Source of the DNA: Pseudomonas sp. WN033
Lineage (GTDB): Bacteria > Pseudomonadota > Gammaproteobacteria > Pseudomonadales > Pseudomonadaceae
Assembly (NCBI GenBank): GCA_002287035.1
Contig: NSKG01000001.1
Coordinates: 124,001 to 188,000 of the forward strand
Direction: 5' to 3'
DNA length: 64,000 bases
Positions 33,050 through 42,446 of this stretch are shown here, piece by piece; the first letter of the stretch is position 1; every line of letters starts with the position of its first letter. The position numbers and the translations under genes were made by a program. The notes below the pieces were generated by a model that was not told the DNA's origin, searched no databases, and worked only from the letters and a program-made list of their open reading frames with translations.

Positions 33050-33682
33050 TCAAGCCTCGCCCTGCCCGCCCAACATCACTGCCAGCAAGGCTGAACTATC
33101 TGGCTCAGCACTCAGCCCGTCGATCACGCCCTGACGGTTGGCCGGGCTCTGGTTCTGGCTCATCTTCCATTTGCCTTCGATCGCTGCAATCGGAATTTCG
33201 ACCCCGACAATGCCTCTGAGCTGGGCGGCAATGTAGTCTTGCGGGGCATCGGAAACCTGCCAGGGTTGCGGGCGCTGGCTTTCGTGATTGGCAGTCAGTT
33301 GCTCAAGCTGCTCGCGCAGCCAGTCGGCCTGTTCGATGACCTGCGGCTGCCCGCGCACCTGCACCATGCAGTAGTTCCAGGTTGGCACTGCCTTGCCGTG
33401 CTCGACCTTGCTCGGATACCACGACGGGGTGACATAGCCCTGCGGGCCCTGGAACACTACCAGCACTTCAGCTCCCTCACGCAGGGCGTCGAACTGCTGA
33501 TTATTGCGGGCCAGGTGGGCACGCAGCAGGCCATGTTCGCCACCACCGTGCAGCGAGAACGGCACCAGATTGGCTATCAGGCCACCACTGCCGGCAGTGA
33601 TCAGGGTGCCCAGCGGATGCCTGGCCATCAGCTCGTGCAACACGGGTAGCCGGGTTTCTCGGAAAGCGGACGGGCAATGCAT
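33050..33682 (-). CDS. PaiB-like FMN-binding protein
   Basis: 210 aa. It begins MHCPSAFRETRLPVLHELMARHPLGTLI and contains the FMN-binding split-barrel signatures VVFQGPQGYVTPSWYPSK and VPTWNYCMVQVRGQP, followed by IVGVEIPIAAIEGKWKMSQNQ. PaiB-type proteins are annotated as negative transcriptional regulators but bind flavin and may be oxidoreductases; the role is unclear. The ATG at 33682 has GAGG upstream; the longer frame to 33763 is less likely. Single gene. Confidence 0.85.
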   Translation of the reverse strand: MHCPSAFRETRLPVLHELMARHPLGTLITAGSGGLIANLVPFSLHGGGEHGLLRAHLARNNQQFDALREGAEVLVVFQGPQGYVTPSWYPSKVEHGKAVPTWNYCMVQVRGQPQVIEQADWLREQLEQLTANHESQRPQPWQVSDAPQDYIAAQLRGIVGVEIPIAAIEGKWKMSQNQSPANRQGVIDGLSAEPDSSALLAVMLGGQGEA

Positions 33683-33799
33683 GACGGGCCTCACGGTATT
33701 CAGGTGTTTGGCCGCTATTGTGCCGCCTGTACTGCTGGCCGGTAAGGGACAGTTGCCGGTCAAATCAGCCGTGCAATTCAGGATGGTGCCGGATGCCCC

Positions 33800-35686
33800 C
33801 TACAACCACGCCCGATAAAACCCCAGTTCCTGCTCCAGCACCCGGGCCAGGTTATCGGGGCGGCGAAAGCCGTGGCGTTCTTCGGCGAAGGTGACGCACT
33901 GCACGGGTACGCCATTGTCTTCCAGGGCCTCGACCATTTGCCGGGTCTGTTCGGGCAGAACCACGGCGTCCTGCAAGCCCTGGAAGAAGATTACCGGAGT
34001 GCGGATGCGTTCGGCCTGGGCCAGCGGTGAGCGCTGCTGGTAGCGCACGGCATCGGTTTGCGGGTGGCCGATCAGCCAGTCGATATAGTCGGCCTCAAAC
34101 TTGTGGGTAATGGCACGCAGGCGCAACGGATCACTGACTCCGTAGAGACTGGCAGCGGCGCGAAACCGCTCGCTGGCTGCCACCAGGCTGCACAGGGTGG
34201 TATAGCCACCGGCGCTCTGGCCACGAATGAAGACCCGCTCGGGGTCGATGCTGCCCTGATGTGCCAGATGATCGATGACCGCCAGTACATCTTCAACATC
34301 CACCTGCCCCCAGCCATGGCGCAACTTGTCACGATAGGCCCGGCCAAAGTTGCTGCTGCCACGGTAGTTGAGGTCGGCGACGGCAAAGCCGCGCTGGGTC
34401 CAGAACTGGATACGGTTGTCGAGAGTGGCGTAGCAGGCTGAGGTTGGCCCGCCGTGGGTGAAGATCACCAGTGGCGGACGCTGGTCAGCAGGCCCGCGCA
34501 CCTGGCTGTTGCAGGGCGGGTAGAAGAAACCATGGGCGGTGTCACCCTGCCCGCTCAGGTACAGCAGGCGTCGTGGTTGAGCGATATCGGCTTCGGCCAG
34601 CGCACTGGATGCCTGGCTGAGTACGCTCAACTCGCCGTTATGTGGATTGATCCGCACAATCGCGGCGCTGCAGGTTGGCGATCCGGCAATACAGAACAGC
34701 CAGTGGCTGTTGTGGGTCAGCGCCCGAAAGCGGGTGTAGCCATGCGCCAGGCGGCGCTCTTCGGCGGTGTTGCGGCGGCGCAGGGCCAGATGCCCGAGCC
34801 CCCCTTCGAACCAGCTCAGCGCCAGCCACTGGCTGGGCAAGTCGGCATAGTGCTGCGGGTTGAGTTGCCAGGGCGCCGGGGCGTGATCTGCGGTCTGAGC
34901 CGGCAATGCCTGCCAGCCGCCGTCAGCGTCGATGCACCAGGGCATCCAGTAGCCTCGCCGGTCAGACAGGCAGATCAGATCGCCTTCGGGGCTCCAGGAT
35001 GGCTGCTGAATCGACTCATTCCCGGTGTTGTCGGCGTACTGAAACATCACCACCCGGCCCGCCTGGTCGAGTTGGCCAATACCCAGCCGGGTACGGGTCC
35101 AAGGCAGGTCCGGACGCGACCATTCGATCCAGGCCAGCTGATCGCCATCCGGACTCAGGCAGGGGCTGTTGTAGAAGTCGGCGCCTTCGATCAAGACCTG
35201 GCGCAGACCATCAAGACCAATACTGACCAGCCGGTGGGTTACCCGCTGGCCAGCGTGGCATTCCTCGACCGCCAGTACGCATTGGCGTCGGGCATCGAAA
35301 CGCAGGCCGCCATAACGACACTGCTCGCGGCCGAACAGCTGCTGGCAGTCGTCGCTGCCCAGCGCCTGGCGATACAGCGTCTGGTCGGCATCATTGACGA
35401 ACACCAGCTCATCACCAGCCAGGCACAGGGCACCACCGCCGTATTCATAGACCCGGCTGTGAACGCTGTAGCCCTCGGGAGTGAGCCGGCGCAATCCGGC
35501 TTCTGTCCACTCCACAACCACATTGCGACCGTCGCCGGGCTGGAATTCGACCCACAACAGCCGCTGTTCGTCGCAGCACAGGTCGGCATAGTCGGTGCCG
35601 GCAACAACTGCCTGCCGGGCGCTGAAATCGGTGTTCCAGTGGCCGTAGGGTTCAACCTTTACAGATGATCCTTGAGGTGCGCTCAT
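33800..35686 (-). CDS. S9 family prolyl oligopeptidase-like protein of the PQQ cluster
   Basis: 628 aa. The N-terminal ~370 residues form a beta-propeller; the C-terminal ~250 residues are an alpha/beta hydrolase with the nucleophile in GQSAGGY and a histidine in EERHGF near the end. In pseudomonads a gene of this type follows pqqE and has been called pqqH. Its role in PQQ maturation is not settled; peptide trimming is plausible. It overlaps pqqE by 35 bp, so it is part of the operon. No signal peptide is seen, so it should be cytoplasmic. Confidence 0.85.
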   Translation of the reverse strand: MSAPQGSSVKVEPYGHWNTDFSARQAVVAGTDYADLCCDEQRLLWVEFQPGDGRNVVVEWTEAGLRRLTPEGYSVHSRVYEYGGGALCLAGDELVFVNDADQTLYRQALGSDDCQQLFGREQCRYGGLRFDARRQCVLAVEECHAGQRVTHRLVSIGLDGLRQVLIEGADFYNSPCLSPDGDQLAWIEWSRPDLPWTRTRLGIGQLDQAGRVVMFQYADNTGNESIQQPSWSPEGDLICLSDRRGYWMPWCIDADGGWQALPAQTADHAPAPWQLNPQHYADLPSQWLALSWFEGGLGHLALRRRNTAEERRLAHGYTRFRALTHNSHWLFCIAGSPTCSAAIVRINPHNGELSVLSQASSALAEADIAQPRRLLYLSGQGDTAHGFFYPPCNSQVRGPADQRPPLVIFTHGGPTSACYATLDNRIQFWTQRGFAVADLNYRGSSNFGRAYRDKLRHGWGQVDVEDVLAVIDHLAHQGSIDPERVFIRGQSAGGYTTLCSLVAASERFRAAASLYGVSDPLRLRAITHKFEADYIDWLIGHPQTDAVRYQQRSPLAQAERIRTPVIFFQGLQDAVVLPEQTRQMVEALEDNGVPVQCVTFAEERHGFRRPDNLARVLEQELGFYRAWL

Positions 35687-36806
35687 TGCGGAATGTCAAA
35701 GCCTCTATCGGCGGCTGGGGCTGCTCGGCCTCGGCGCGGGCGGCGAGGATCTTGTGGTGGTGCGGCGACTTGCTGCACACCGGGTCGGCCTGGCTGGCGT
35801 CGCCAGTCAGCATGTAGGCCTGACAGCGACAACCACCGAAGTCACGTTCCTTCTCGTCGCAGGAGCGGCACGGTTCGGGCATCCAGTCGTAGCCGCGAAA
35901 CCGGTTGAAGCCGAACGAGTCGTACCAGATGTGCGACAGGCTATGTTCCTTGACACTGGGAAAGCTCACCGGCAGTTGCCGGGCGCTGTGACAGGGCAAG
36001 GCCGTGCCGTCGGGCGTGATACTGAGGAAGATGTTGCCCCAGCCGTTCATGCAACCCTTGGGCCTCTCTTCATAATAGTCCGGTGTGACGAAGATGAGTT
36101 TGCACGGATGGCCTTCGGCTTCCAATTGGGCCCGATAACGGTTGGTCACCGCTTCGGCATGGTCGAGCTGGGCCTTGGTCGGCAACAGTCCCGCGCGGTT
36201 CAGATGGGCCCAGCCGTAATACTGGCAGGTGGCAAGTTCGACGAAGTCGGCTTCCAGCGCCAGACACAGCTCGATAATGCGCTCGATCTGATCGATGTTG
36301 TGCCGATGGGTGACAAAGTTGAGCACCATCGGATAACCAGCCGCCTTGACCGCGCGGGCCATTGCCAGTTTCTGCTCGAAGGCCTTGCGTGAGCCGGCCA
36401 GCAGATTGTTGACCTGCTCGTCAGAGGCCTGGAAGCTGATCTGGATATGATCCAGTCCGGCATCCCGGAAGGCCTCCAGCTTGGCCTGGGTCAGGCCCAT
36501 GCCGGAGCTGATCAGGTTGGTGTAGTAACCCAGGTCACGGGCGGCTGCGATCAGCTCGACCAGGTCCTCACGGACCAATGGCTCCCCCCCGGAAAAACCG
36601 AGCTGGGCGGCCCCCAATGCCCGTGCCTGGGTAAACACGTCGATCCACTCGCTGGTGCTGAGCTCGGTCTTGTGCTGAGCAAAATCCAGCGGGTTGGAGC
36701 AATACGGGCACTGCAACGGGCAGCGATAGGTCAGCTCAGCCAGCAGCCATAGCGGCGGCCCCTGGCTGGCCGAGGTCTCAGTGCAACTGGAGCCAGTGTT
36801 GGGCAT
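35652..36806 (-). CDS. pqqE: PQQ synthase PqqE (radical SAM)
   Basis: 384 aa. The radical-SAM cluster motif is C29-x3-C33-x2-C36 ([16 protein letters not shown]), and GFSGGEP follows. The C-terminal SPASM region holds the auxiliary-cluster cysteines ([41 protein letters not shown]). PqqE forms the carbon-carbon bond between the Glu and Tyr side chains of PqqA, with PqqD as peptide chaperone. The start is placed at the ATG at 36806, inside the pqqD end, because it gives the expected length; no closer ATG is in frame. Confidence 0.95.
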   Translation of the reverse strand: MPNTGSSCTETSASQGPPLWLLAELTYRCPLQCPYCSNPLDFAQHKTELSTSEWIDVFTQARALGAAQLGFSGGEPLVREDLVELIAAARDLGYYTNLISSGMGLTQAKLEAFRDAGLDHIQISFQASDEQVNNLLAGSRKAFEQKLAMARAVKAAGYPMVLNFVTHRHNIDQIERIIELCLALEADFVELATCQYYGWAHLNRAGLLPTKAQLDHAEAVTNRYRAQLEAEGHPCKLIFVTPDYYEERPKGCMNGWGNIFLSITPDGTALPCHSARQLPVSFPSVKEHSLSHIWYDSFGFNRFRGYDWMPEPCRSCDEKERDFGGCRCQAYMLTGDASQADPVCSKSPHHHKILAARAEAEQPQPPIEALTFRNERTSRIICKG

Positions 36807-37056
36807 GGGCCACCTCGATAAAAGCCAGCACGTCCTCGTCGAGGCCGGGCACATTGGGGAAACGCTCATCGAGCTGGGCAATGATGGTCTCGACTGCGCG
36901 GGTGCCATCGATCAATTGAAGAATCTCGGCGGCGCTGTCGTTGAGCTTGATCATGCCTTCTGGATAGAGCAGCACATGGCAGTTCTGAACCGGCTCCCAC
37001 TGCAAGCGGAAGCCGCGGCGCAGGCTCGGCACCTGATCACGGGTAACCGGTGTCAC
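36778..37056 (-). CDS. pqqD: PQQ peptide chaperone PqqD
   Basis: 92 aa. It has the RiPP-recognition element [40 protein letters not shown], which binds PqqA and presents it to PqqE. A GTG start at 37056 is chosen: it overlaps the pqqC stop as GTGA and gives the family's usual length. The 3' end overlaps pqqE by 29 bp. The gene is part of pqqABCDE. Confidence 0.93.
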   Translation of the reverse strand: MTPVTRDQVPSLRRGFRLQWEPVQNCHVLLYPEGMIKLNDSAAEILQLIDGTRAVETIIAQLDERFPNVPGLDEDVLAFIEVAHAQHWLQLH

Positions 37057-37802
37057 AGGGCTATCCCCCGATGCCAGACGGCATCTGTGGTGACCGTGTG
37101 ATACGGCGGGCGCTCCAGTTCGTAGGCCATGCTCATGGCGTCGAGCATGCTCCACAGCACATCCAGCTTGAACTGGAGGATTTCCAGCATGCGCTGCTGG
37201 GCTTCCCAGGTGGTGTAATGGTCAAGGGTGATGCGCAGACCATGCTCGACATCGCGGCGCGCTTCTTTCAGGCGCTTGCGGAAATAGTCATAGCCGGCCG
37301 GATCGATCCACGGGTAGTGCTGCGGCCAGGTGTCCAGACGCGACTGGTGGATTGTCGGGGCAAACAGTTCGGTCAGCGACGAGCTGGCCGCCTCCTGCCA
37401 ACTGGCACGGCGGGCAAAGTTGACATAGGCATCGACGGCAAAGCGCACGCCCGGCAAGACCATCTCGCCGGACAGCACCTTGTCACGCGGCAGGCCGACC
37501 GCTTCGCCCAGTCGCAGCCAGGCTTCGATGCCGCCTTCACTGCCGGGCTCGCCGTCGTGGTCGATGATCCGCTGAATCCACTCGCGGCGGGTGTCACGGT
37601 CCGGACAGTTGGCCATGATCGCCGCGTCCTTGACCGGAATGCTGATCTGGTAATAGAAGCGGTTGGCGACCCAGCCCTGGATCTGCTCGCGTGTGGCCCG
37701 GCCCTCGTACATGGCGACGTGGAACGGGTGATGAATATGGTAGTACTGGCCCTTGGCGCGCAGCGCCTGCTCAAAGGCCTCGGGGCTCATGGGTGCGGTC
37801 AT
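37053..37802 (-). CDS. pqqC: Pyrroloquinoline-quinone synthase PqqC
   Basis: 249 aa. PqqC is a cofactorless oxidase that carries out the final ring closure and eight-electron oxidation to PQQ. It has the family signatures [33 protein letters not shown], and [17 protein letters not shown]. The ATG at 37802 has AAGGAG upstream and is preferred over an in-frame ATG at 37856 that overlaps pqqB. It follows pqqB by 10 bp. Confidence 0.96.
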   Translation of the reverse strand: MTAPMSPEAFEQALRAKGQYYHIHHPFHVAMYEGRATREQIQGWVANRFYYQISIPVKDAAIMANCPDRDTRREWIQRIIDHDGEPGSEGGIEAWLRLGEAVGLPRDKVLSGEMVLPGVRFAVDAYVNFARRASWQEAASSSLTELFAPTIHQSRLDTWPQHYPWIDPAGYDYFRKRLKEARRDVEHGLRITLDHYTTWEAQQRMLEILQFKLDVLWSMLDAMSMAYELERPPYHTVTTDAVWHRGIAL

Positions 37803-37812
37803 GGCCAACTCC

Positions 37813-38724
37813 TTACAGCGTGATGTGCATGCCGTCGTGGGCGACTTCGATGCCATGGCGGGTCAGCTCCGCGCGCTCGGCCGAGTCTTCATCCAGGATC
37901 GGGTTGGTGTTGTTGACGTGAATCAGAATTTTGCGTGCGGCCGGCTGGCCGTCGAGCACTTCGATCATGCCGCCGGGGCCATACTGGTACAGGTGGCCCA
38001 TCTCGCTGCCGAGCTTGTCGCCAACCCCGGCGCGGGCCATTTCGTCGTCGTGCCAGAGCGTGCCATCGACCAGCAGGCAGTCGGCATCACGCATCAGGGC
38101 CGTCAGGCCGTCATCGACCTGGCCCAGACCGGGGGCGTAGAACAGCACCCCACCGGTGTTCAGGTCACGCACCAGCAGGCCGATGTTGTCACCGGGATGC
38201 GGATCGTTACGATGCGGCGAGTACGGCGGTGCGGCGCTGCGCAGCGGTATCGGGGTAAACCGCAGTTGCGGGCAGGCCGGAATCACGAACTCGCCCTGCA
38301 GGGCGATACGGTTCCACACCAGCCCGCCGTTCCAGTGCTCCAGCATGTTGAACAGCGGGAAGCCAGTGGTCAGATCCTGATGGACCATCTCGGTACACCA
38401 GACCTGATGCGGGCAGCCTTCACGCAAGGTCAGCAGACCGGTGGTGTGGTCAATCTGGCTGTCCATCAGAATGATCGCCCCAATCGCGGTATCACGTACC
38501 GCCCGGGCCGGTTGCAGTTCGGGGGTATGTTCCAGTTGAGTGCGAATATCCGGTGAGGCGTTGCACAGAATCCAGTTGACTCCATCATCAGACAGGGCGA
38601 TGGATGACTGGGTACGGGCGCGGGCGTTCAGTGTTCCGTTGCGCAGACCAGCGCAGTTGCGGCAGTTGCAGTTCCACTGCGGAAAACCGCCGCCAGCGGC
38701 GGAACCGAGAATCTTGATATGCAT
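37813..38724 (-). CDS. pqqB: PQQ biosynthesis protein PqqB
   Basis: 303 aa, metallo-beta-lactamase-like fold. It starts [21 protein letters not shown], a signature of PqqB. PqqB is thought to hydroxylate the crosslinked Glu-Tyr intermediate or to assist PQQ release. The cysteines in CNCRNC may bind a structural metal. It is the second gene of the operon, 67 bp after pqqA, a gap that holds a GC-rich hairpin. Confidence 0.96.
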   Translation of the reverse strand: MHIKILGSAAGGGFPQWNCNCRNCAGLRNGTLNARARTQSSIALSDDGVNWILCNASPDIRTQLEHTPELQPARAVRDTAIGAIILMDSQIDHTTGLLTLREGCPHQVWCTEMVHQDLTTGFPLFNMLEHWNGGLVWNRIALQGEFVIPACPQLRFTPIPLRSAAPPYSPHRNDPHPGDNIGLLVRDLNTGGVLFYAPGLGQVDDGLTALMRDADCLLVDGTLWHDDEMARAGVGDKLGSEMGHLYQYGPGGMIEVLDGQPAARKILIHVNNTNPILDEDSAERAELTRHGIEVAHDGMHITL

Positions 38725-38764
38725 GGGGCTGCTCCTGTGACACTGCCGCGTTGGCGGGTGGACA

Positions 38765-38780
38765 CCCCGGCAAGCCGGGG
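38765..38780. terminator. Hairpin between pqqA and pqqB
   Basis: CCCCGG-CAAG-CCGGGG is a perfect 6-bp stem with a 4-nt loop. No U-tract follows on the minus strand, so it is more likely an attenuating or message-stabilising hairpin than a full terminator. It would let pqqA transcript exceed that of pqqB-E. Confidence 0.5.
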
Positions 38781-38791
38781 CGCCAGACTAC

Positions 38792-38863
38792 TCAACGGTT
38801 AGCGAAGTACATGGTGACTTCGAAGCCGATGCGCAGGTCGGTGTAGCTCGGTTTAGTCCACAT
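38792..38863 (-). CDS. pqqA: PQQ precursor peptide PqqA
   Basis: 23 aa: it begins MWTKPSYTDLRIGFEVTMYF and ends ANR. The conserved Glu15 and Tyr19 (E-x3-Y) are the residues that PqqE joins to make PQQ. AGGA lies 7 bp before the ATG. No pqqF gene lies just upstream, where a BCCT transporter gene is found instead, so a PqqF-type protease must be elsewhere or be replaced, perhaps by the S9 protein. Confidence 0.97.
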   Translation of the reverse strand: MWTKPSYTDLRIGFEVTMYFANR

Positions 38864-38997
38864 AGGTTGATCCTCTTGTTATTGCTGAAGTGGTTGCCGG
38901 CAAGTGCCGACAGAGCCAGTTAAACACCGGGATCAGGGGCTACGAATGGTACTTTGGGAGTAGATATGGTCGTGATTTGGTGGGGGTTGCTCCGGGA

Positions 38998-39019
38998 GGC
39001 GGGAGCATCTGCTCCCGCC
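38998..39019. repeat. REP-like palindrome
   Basis: GGCGGGAGCA-TC-TGCTCCCGCC is a perfect 10-bp stem with the same GAGCA-NN-TGCTC core as the elements at 13323-13434. It lies between the BCCT gene and pqqA on the minus strand, and could end or stabilise the BCCT transcript. Confidence 0.6.
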
Positions 39020-39036
39020 AGAGATTCCCAGAAGAC

Positions 39037-40629
39037 TCAAGAAGAGGAATTGGCGCAGCGGCGGCGCTCAGCATTGACCGGAGCGTATGACAGCCCCCGT
39101 TCTTCCTGATGGAAGGCTTTGAACAGGCAGTAGCAGATCACCAGCAGAACCAGCGAGAACGGCAGCGCGGCGGCAATGGTCGCGGCTTGCAAGCCTTGCA
39201 GCCCACCCGCCAGCAGCAGTACCCCGGCCAGCGCACCCAGTCCCAGCCCCCAGATCACCCGGTAGCGCTGCGGCGGGTTCTGATCACCACTGGACAGAAT
39301 GGTGCAGATCACCAGCGTCGCCGAGTCGGCCGAAGTAACAAACCAGCTGACAATCATCAGGGTAGCCAAGCCCGCCATCGGCAGGGTCGCCCAGTGTACG
39401 TTCAGGCCTTCGATGGTCTTGTACAGCACCATGGTCAGGTCGTTGTTGGCGACGCTGCTCAGATCAGTGCCATTGAGCTGCAGATACACACCAGTACCGC
39501 CCATGATCACGATCCACAGGAAGGCGCCCAGGGTCGAGGCCAGCATGCCACCGATTACCACCTGACGCACGGTACGACCACGGGAGATGCGAGCAATGAA
39601 CATGCCGACGAACGGCCCCCAGGACAACCACCAGCCCCAGTAGAAAATGGTCCACCAGCCCTGCCACTGACGCTCCGGGTCAGAGTCGGTCCACAGCCCC
39701 ATAGGGATGAAGTGGGCCAGATAGTCGCCAATGCTGGTGGCGTACAGCCCCAGCAGAAATACCGTCGGGCCAGCCAGCAGCAGGAACAGAAACAGGATCG
39801 CGCTCAGGCGGATGTTCCACTGGCTGAGCCAGAGAATCCCGCGCCGCACTCCGGACACCGCTGAAAAAGTCGCAACAATCGAGGTCGCGGCAATCAGTAG
39901 CAACTGATTGGTGGTGGATATTTCCCAGCCAAAGATGTAACTCAGGCCGGCATTCATCTGCGATACCCCAAGCCCCAGTGTGGTTGCGGTGCCGAACAGG
40001 GTGCTGAAAATGGCCAGCAGATCCACGGCGTGACCGATGGGGCCGTAGATGCGTTCACCCAGGATCGGGTACAGCGCCGAACGAATAGTCAGCGGCAAGC
40101 CATGACGGTAGGTGAAATAGGCCAGGACCAGGCCCATCAGAATATAGACGCACCAACCGTGCAGCCCCCAGTGGAACATGGTGATGCGCAGGGCGATCTG
40201 TGCCGATTCGGCACTGCCGAGCTCTGCTCCGGCCATGTCCATGAAGGGGTTGCCCTGCATGTGCATCAACGGCTCGGCAATACTCCAGAACAGCAGGCCG
40301 GTACCGACCGCAGCGCTGAACAGCATGGCGAACCAGGAGAAGTTGCTGAACTCGGGCCGTTCGTCATCCTTGCCCAGGCGCAGATTGCCGTAGCGACTGA
40401 GCCCGACCCAGAAAGTGAAGAACATAACGGCACCTACCACCGTCACGTAGTACCAACCCAGCGAGCCTTCGATCCAGGCCTTGATGCCGGTGTAGATACT
40501 GTTGGCCAATTCCGCATTGGTCACCGTGAACAGCACGAAGGCCATCACCATGGCTATGGAGGCTATCGCCATGGTTGGGTTAACACCTGCAAACACATGC
40601 TCCAGGCGTTTCATCGGACGATCGCTCAC
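39037..40629 (-). CDS. BCCT family betaine/carnitine/choline-type transporter
   Basis: 530 aa with twelve predicted membrane helices. The BCCT signature is present (FYWGWWLSWGPFVGMFIARISRGRT), along with GTGLLFWSIAEPL in the second membrane segment. The family moves quaternary ammonium solutes with sodium or protons. The GTG at 40629 has AAAGGAG at the right distance and is preferred over an ATG at 40653. An operator of the catabolic regulon lies ~165 bp upstream, so uptake of a betaine-like growth substrate is more likely than osmoprotection (inference). Confidence 0.92.
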   Translation of the reverse strand: MSDRPMKRLEHVFAGVNPTMAIASIAMVMAFVLFTVTNAELANSIYTGIKAWIEGSLGWYYVTVVGAVMFFTFWVGLSRYGNLRLGKDDERPEFSNFSWFAMLFSAAVGTGLLFWSIAEPLMHMQGNPFMDMAGAELGSAESAQIALRITMFHWGLHGWCVYILMGLVLAYFTYRHGLPLTIRSALYPILGERIYGPIGHAVDLLAIFSTLFGTATTLGLGVSQMNAGLSYIFGWEISTTNQLLLIAATSIVATFSAVSGVRRGILWLSQWNIRLSAILFLFLLLAGPTVFLLGLYATSIGDYLAHFIPMGLWTDSDPERQWQGWWTIFYWGWWLSWGPFVGMFIARISRGRTVRQVVIGGMLASTLGAFLWIVIMGGTGVYLQLNGTDLSSVANNDLTMVLYKTIEGLNVHWATLPMAGLATLMIVSWFVTSADSATLVICTILSSGDQNPPQRYRVIWGLGLGALAGVLLLAGGLQGLQAATIAAALPFSLVLLVICYCLFKAFHQEERGLSYAPVNAERRRCANSSS

Positions 40630-40792
40630 TGTCGTCTCCTTTGTTTTTGTCATTGAACCGACGGCTCAGCCGGCCCCGATCCGAACATGCCAGATCTTCA
40701 TTAGCCGCCGGGCGGCCCCGGCAAGACACATGAAATCTGAACCCCTTTGTGGCCTCTGAACCCTGATCGGGGACGAAAAGCCATATCAAGCG

Positions 40793-40807
40793 TATTATGG
40801 TATACCA
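40793..40807. promoter_or_regulatory. Operator 1 of the TATTATGGTATACCA regulon
   Basis: TATTATGGTATACCA, inside which ATGGTATACCAT (40797-40808) is a perfect palindrome. It is one of four identical 15-mers in the 40-52 kb region, here in the promoter region of the BCCT gene. GntR-FCD regulators bind palindromes with a GTnTAC-type core. Confidence 0.75.
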
Positions 40808-40926
40808 TCATCCAAAACACCTTTTCAACGCTTTATTTTCGTCATCCTGATCAATGGCATTTACTTGGGTATATCTCGGAAATAAAGGGCACACAAATCA
40901 ATCCGACGCTTGACTTGCCAATATTG

Positions 40927-40941
40927 TATTATGGTATACCA
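40927..40941. promoter_or_regulatory. Operator 2 of the TATTATGGTATACCA regulon
   Basis: The same 15-mer, with palindrome ATGGTATACCAT at 40931-40942, lies 55 bp before the start of the AA_synth gene. TTGACT at 40910-40915 is a possible -35 box, so the operator would cover the -10 region. Confidence 0.78.
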
Positions 40942-40996
40942 TGAACAAATACCGGACTGACCGGTCAACAACACCCTCACCCAGCAGGAGTACCCA

Positions 40997-41587
40997 ATGA
41001 GTTTCGAGATTCGCAAGATCGTCAGCTACAGTGAAGAAACCTTGATCGAAGGCGGCAAGGCGACCGACAAGCCGGTGACCATGATTGGTCTGGCCGTAGT
41101 CATCAAGAACCCCTGGCTCGGGCGCGGCTTCGTTGAAGACCTGAAGCCGGAAATCAAGGCCAACTGCTCGGAACTGGGTGCCATGATGGTAGAGCGCCTG
41201 ACGGCGGCAATCGGCGGGGCCAGCAAGATCGAAGCCTATGGCAAGGCCGCAGTGGTCGGTGCTGACGGTGAAATCGAACACGCTTCAGCAGTAATCCATA
41301 CCCTGCGCTTCGGTAATCACTACCGCCAGGCGGTCGACGCCAAGTCTTACCTGTCGTTCACCAACAAGCGCGGCGGCCCGGGCACTTCGATCCAGATCCC
41401 GATGATGCACAAGGATGACGAAGGTCTGCGCTCACACTACATCACCCTGGAAATGCAGATTGAAGACGCCCCGCGCGCCGATGAAATCGTCGTGGTTCTG
41501 GGTGCCTCCGATGGTGGCCGCCTGCACCCGCGGATCGGCAACCGCTACATCGACCTGGAAGAGCTCGCCGCTGAACAGGCGCAGTGA
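40997..41587 (+). CDS. Amino acid synthesis (AA_synth, DUF1185) family protein
   Basis: 196 aa. It has the AA_synth pattern: EIRKIVSYSEETLIEGGK near the start, then GLAVVIKNPWLGRGFVEDLKP and EAYGKAAVVGADGEIEHASAVIHT. The family has a known fold but no proven reaction; despite the name, these genes often sit in catabolic clusters. AGGAG stands 6 bp before the ATG. It opens the hydrolase/dehydrogenase operon directly behind operator 2, so its product is probably needed in the pathway, perhaps as an isomerase or amide-handling enzyme (speculative). Confidence 0.85.
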   Translation: MSFEIRKIVSYSEETLIEGGKATDKPVTMIGLAVVIKNPWLGRGFVEDLKPEIKANCSELGAMMVERLTAAIGGASKIEAYGKAAVVGADGEIEHASAVIHTLRFGNHYRQAVDAKSYLSFTNKRGGPGTSIQIPMMHKDDEGLRSHYITLEMQIEDAPRADEIVVVLGASDGGRLHPRIGNRYIDLEELAAEQAQ

Positions 41588-41612
41588 TCCGCCGGCTAGT
41601 CAGGAACAATAA

Positions 41613-42446
41613 ATGATTCGGCTTACCACTCAATACACCCCGGCCGGTACCAGTTATCTGGTAACCGGCCAAGGCAGGCCCGTGGTGTTGATCCACGGCG
41701 TGGGCCTGAACAAGCACATGTGGGGCGGCCAGATCGTAGGACTGGCGCCACACTTTCAGGTAATTGCCTATGACATGCTGGGCCATGGCGACAGCCCCAG
41801 GCCTGACGCCAACGGCGGACTAAAGGCCTACGCCGAGCAACTGCGCGAGCTGCTGGCGCATCTGAACATCGCCAGCGCCACCGTGGTCGGCTTTTCCATG
41901 GGTGGTCTGGTGGCACGTGCCTTCGCCCTGGAATACCCTGAACACCTGGATGCCCTGGTGGTACTCAACAGCGTGTTCAATCGCAGTCCGGAACAACGTG
42001 CCCGGGTTATCGACCGGACTCGCCAGGCTGCCGAACACGGCCCGGACGCCAACGCCGAAGAAGCTTTGTCGCGCTGGTTCAGCCGCGAATACCAGGCTGC
42101 CAACCCGGCGCAGGTCGCCGCCATTCGCCAGACTCTGGCCAGCAACGACCCGCAAGGCTACCTGACCACCTATGAGCTGTTCGCCACCCAGGACATGTAT
42201 CGGGCAGACGATCTGCACAGTATCCAGGTACCGGCCCTGATCGCTACTGGCGAACTGGACCCCGGCTCAACACCGCAGATGGCACAGCAACTAGCCGAGC
42301 GGATGCCGCGCGCCCGCCATGCGGTATTGCCGGAGCAGCGGCACATGATGCCGGTAGAGTCGCCACGGCTGGTCAACCAGTTGCTGCTCGACTTTTTTCA
42401 GCAGGCCGACAGCCTGTGCAACCCAGCAAAGGGGGTATTGGCATGA
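41613..42446 (+). CDS. Alpha/beta hydrolase of the catabolic operon
   Basis: 277 aa. It shows the oxyanion motif VVLIHGVGLNKHMWGG, the nucleophile S95 in GFSMGG, an acid in ATGELDPGST and a histidine in EQRHMMPVE near the C-terminus. Members hydrolyse esters, enol-lactones, amides or C-C bonds; RutD and TgnD are comparable hydrolases in N-heterocycle pathways. It lies 25 bp after the AA_synth gene and overlaps the next gene by 4 bp (ATGA). By analogy with trigonelline breakdown it could hydrolyse an N-formyl or enamide intermediate (inference). Confidence 0.88.
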   Translation: MIRLTTQYTPAGTSYLVTGQGRPVVLIHGVGLNKHMWGGQIVGLAPHFQVIAYDMLGHGDSPRPDANGGLKAYAEQLRELLAHLNIASATVVGFSMGGLVARAFALEYPEHLDALVVLNSVFNRSPEQRARVIDRTRQAAEHGPDANAEEALSRWFSREYQAANPAQVAAIRQTLASNDPQGYLTTYELFATQDMYRADDLHSIQVPALIATGELDPGSTPQMAQQLAERMPRARHAVLPEQRHMMPVESPRLVNQLLLDFFQQADSLCNPAKGVLA

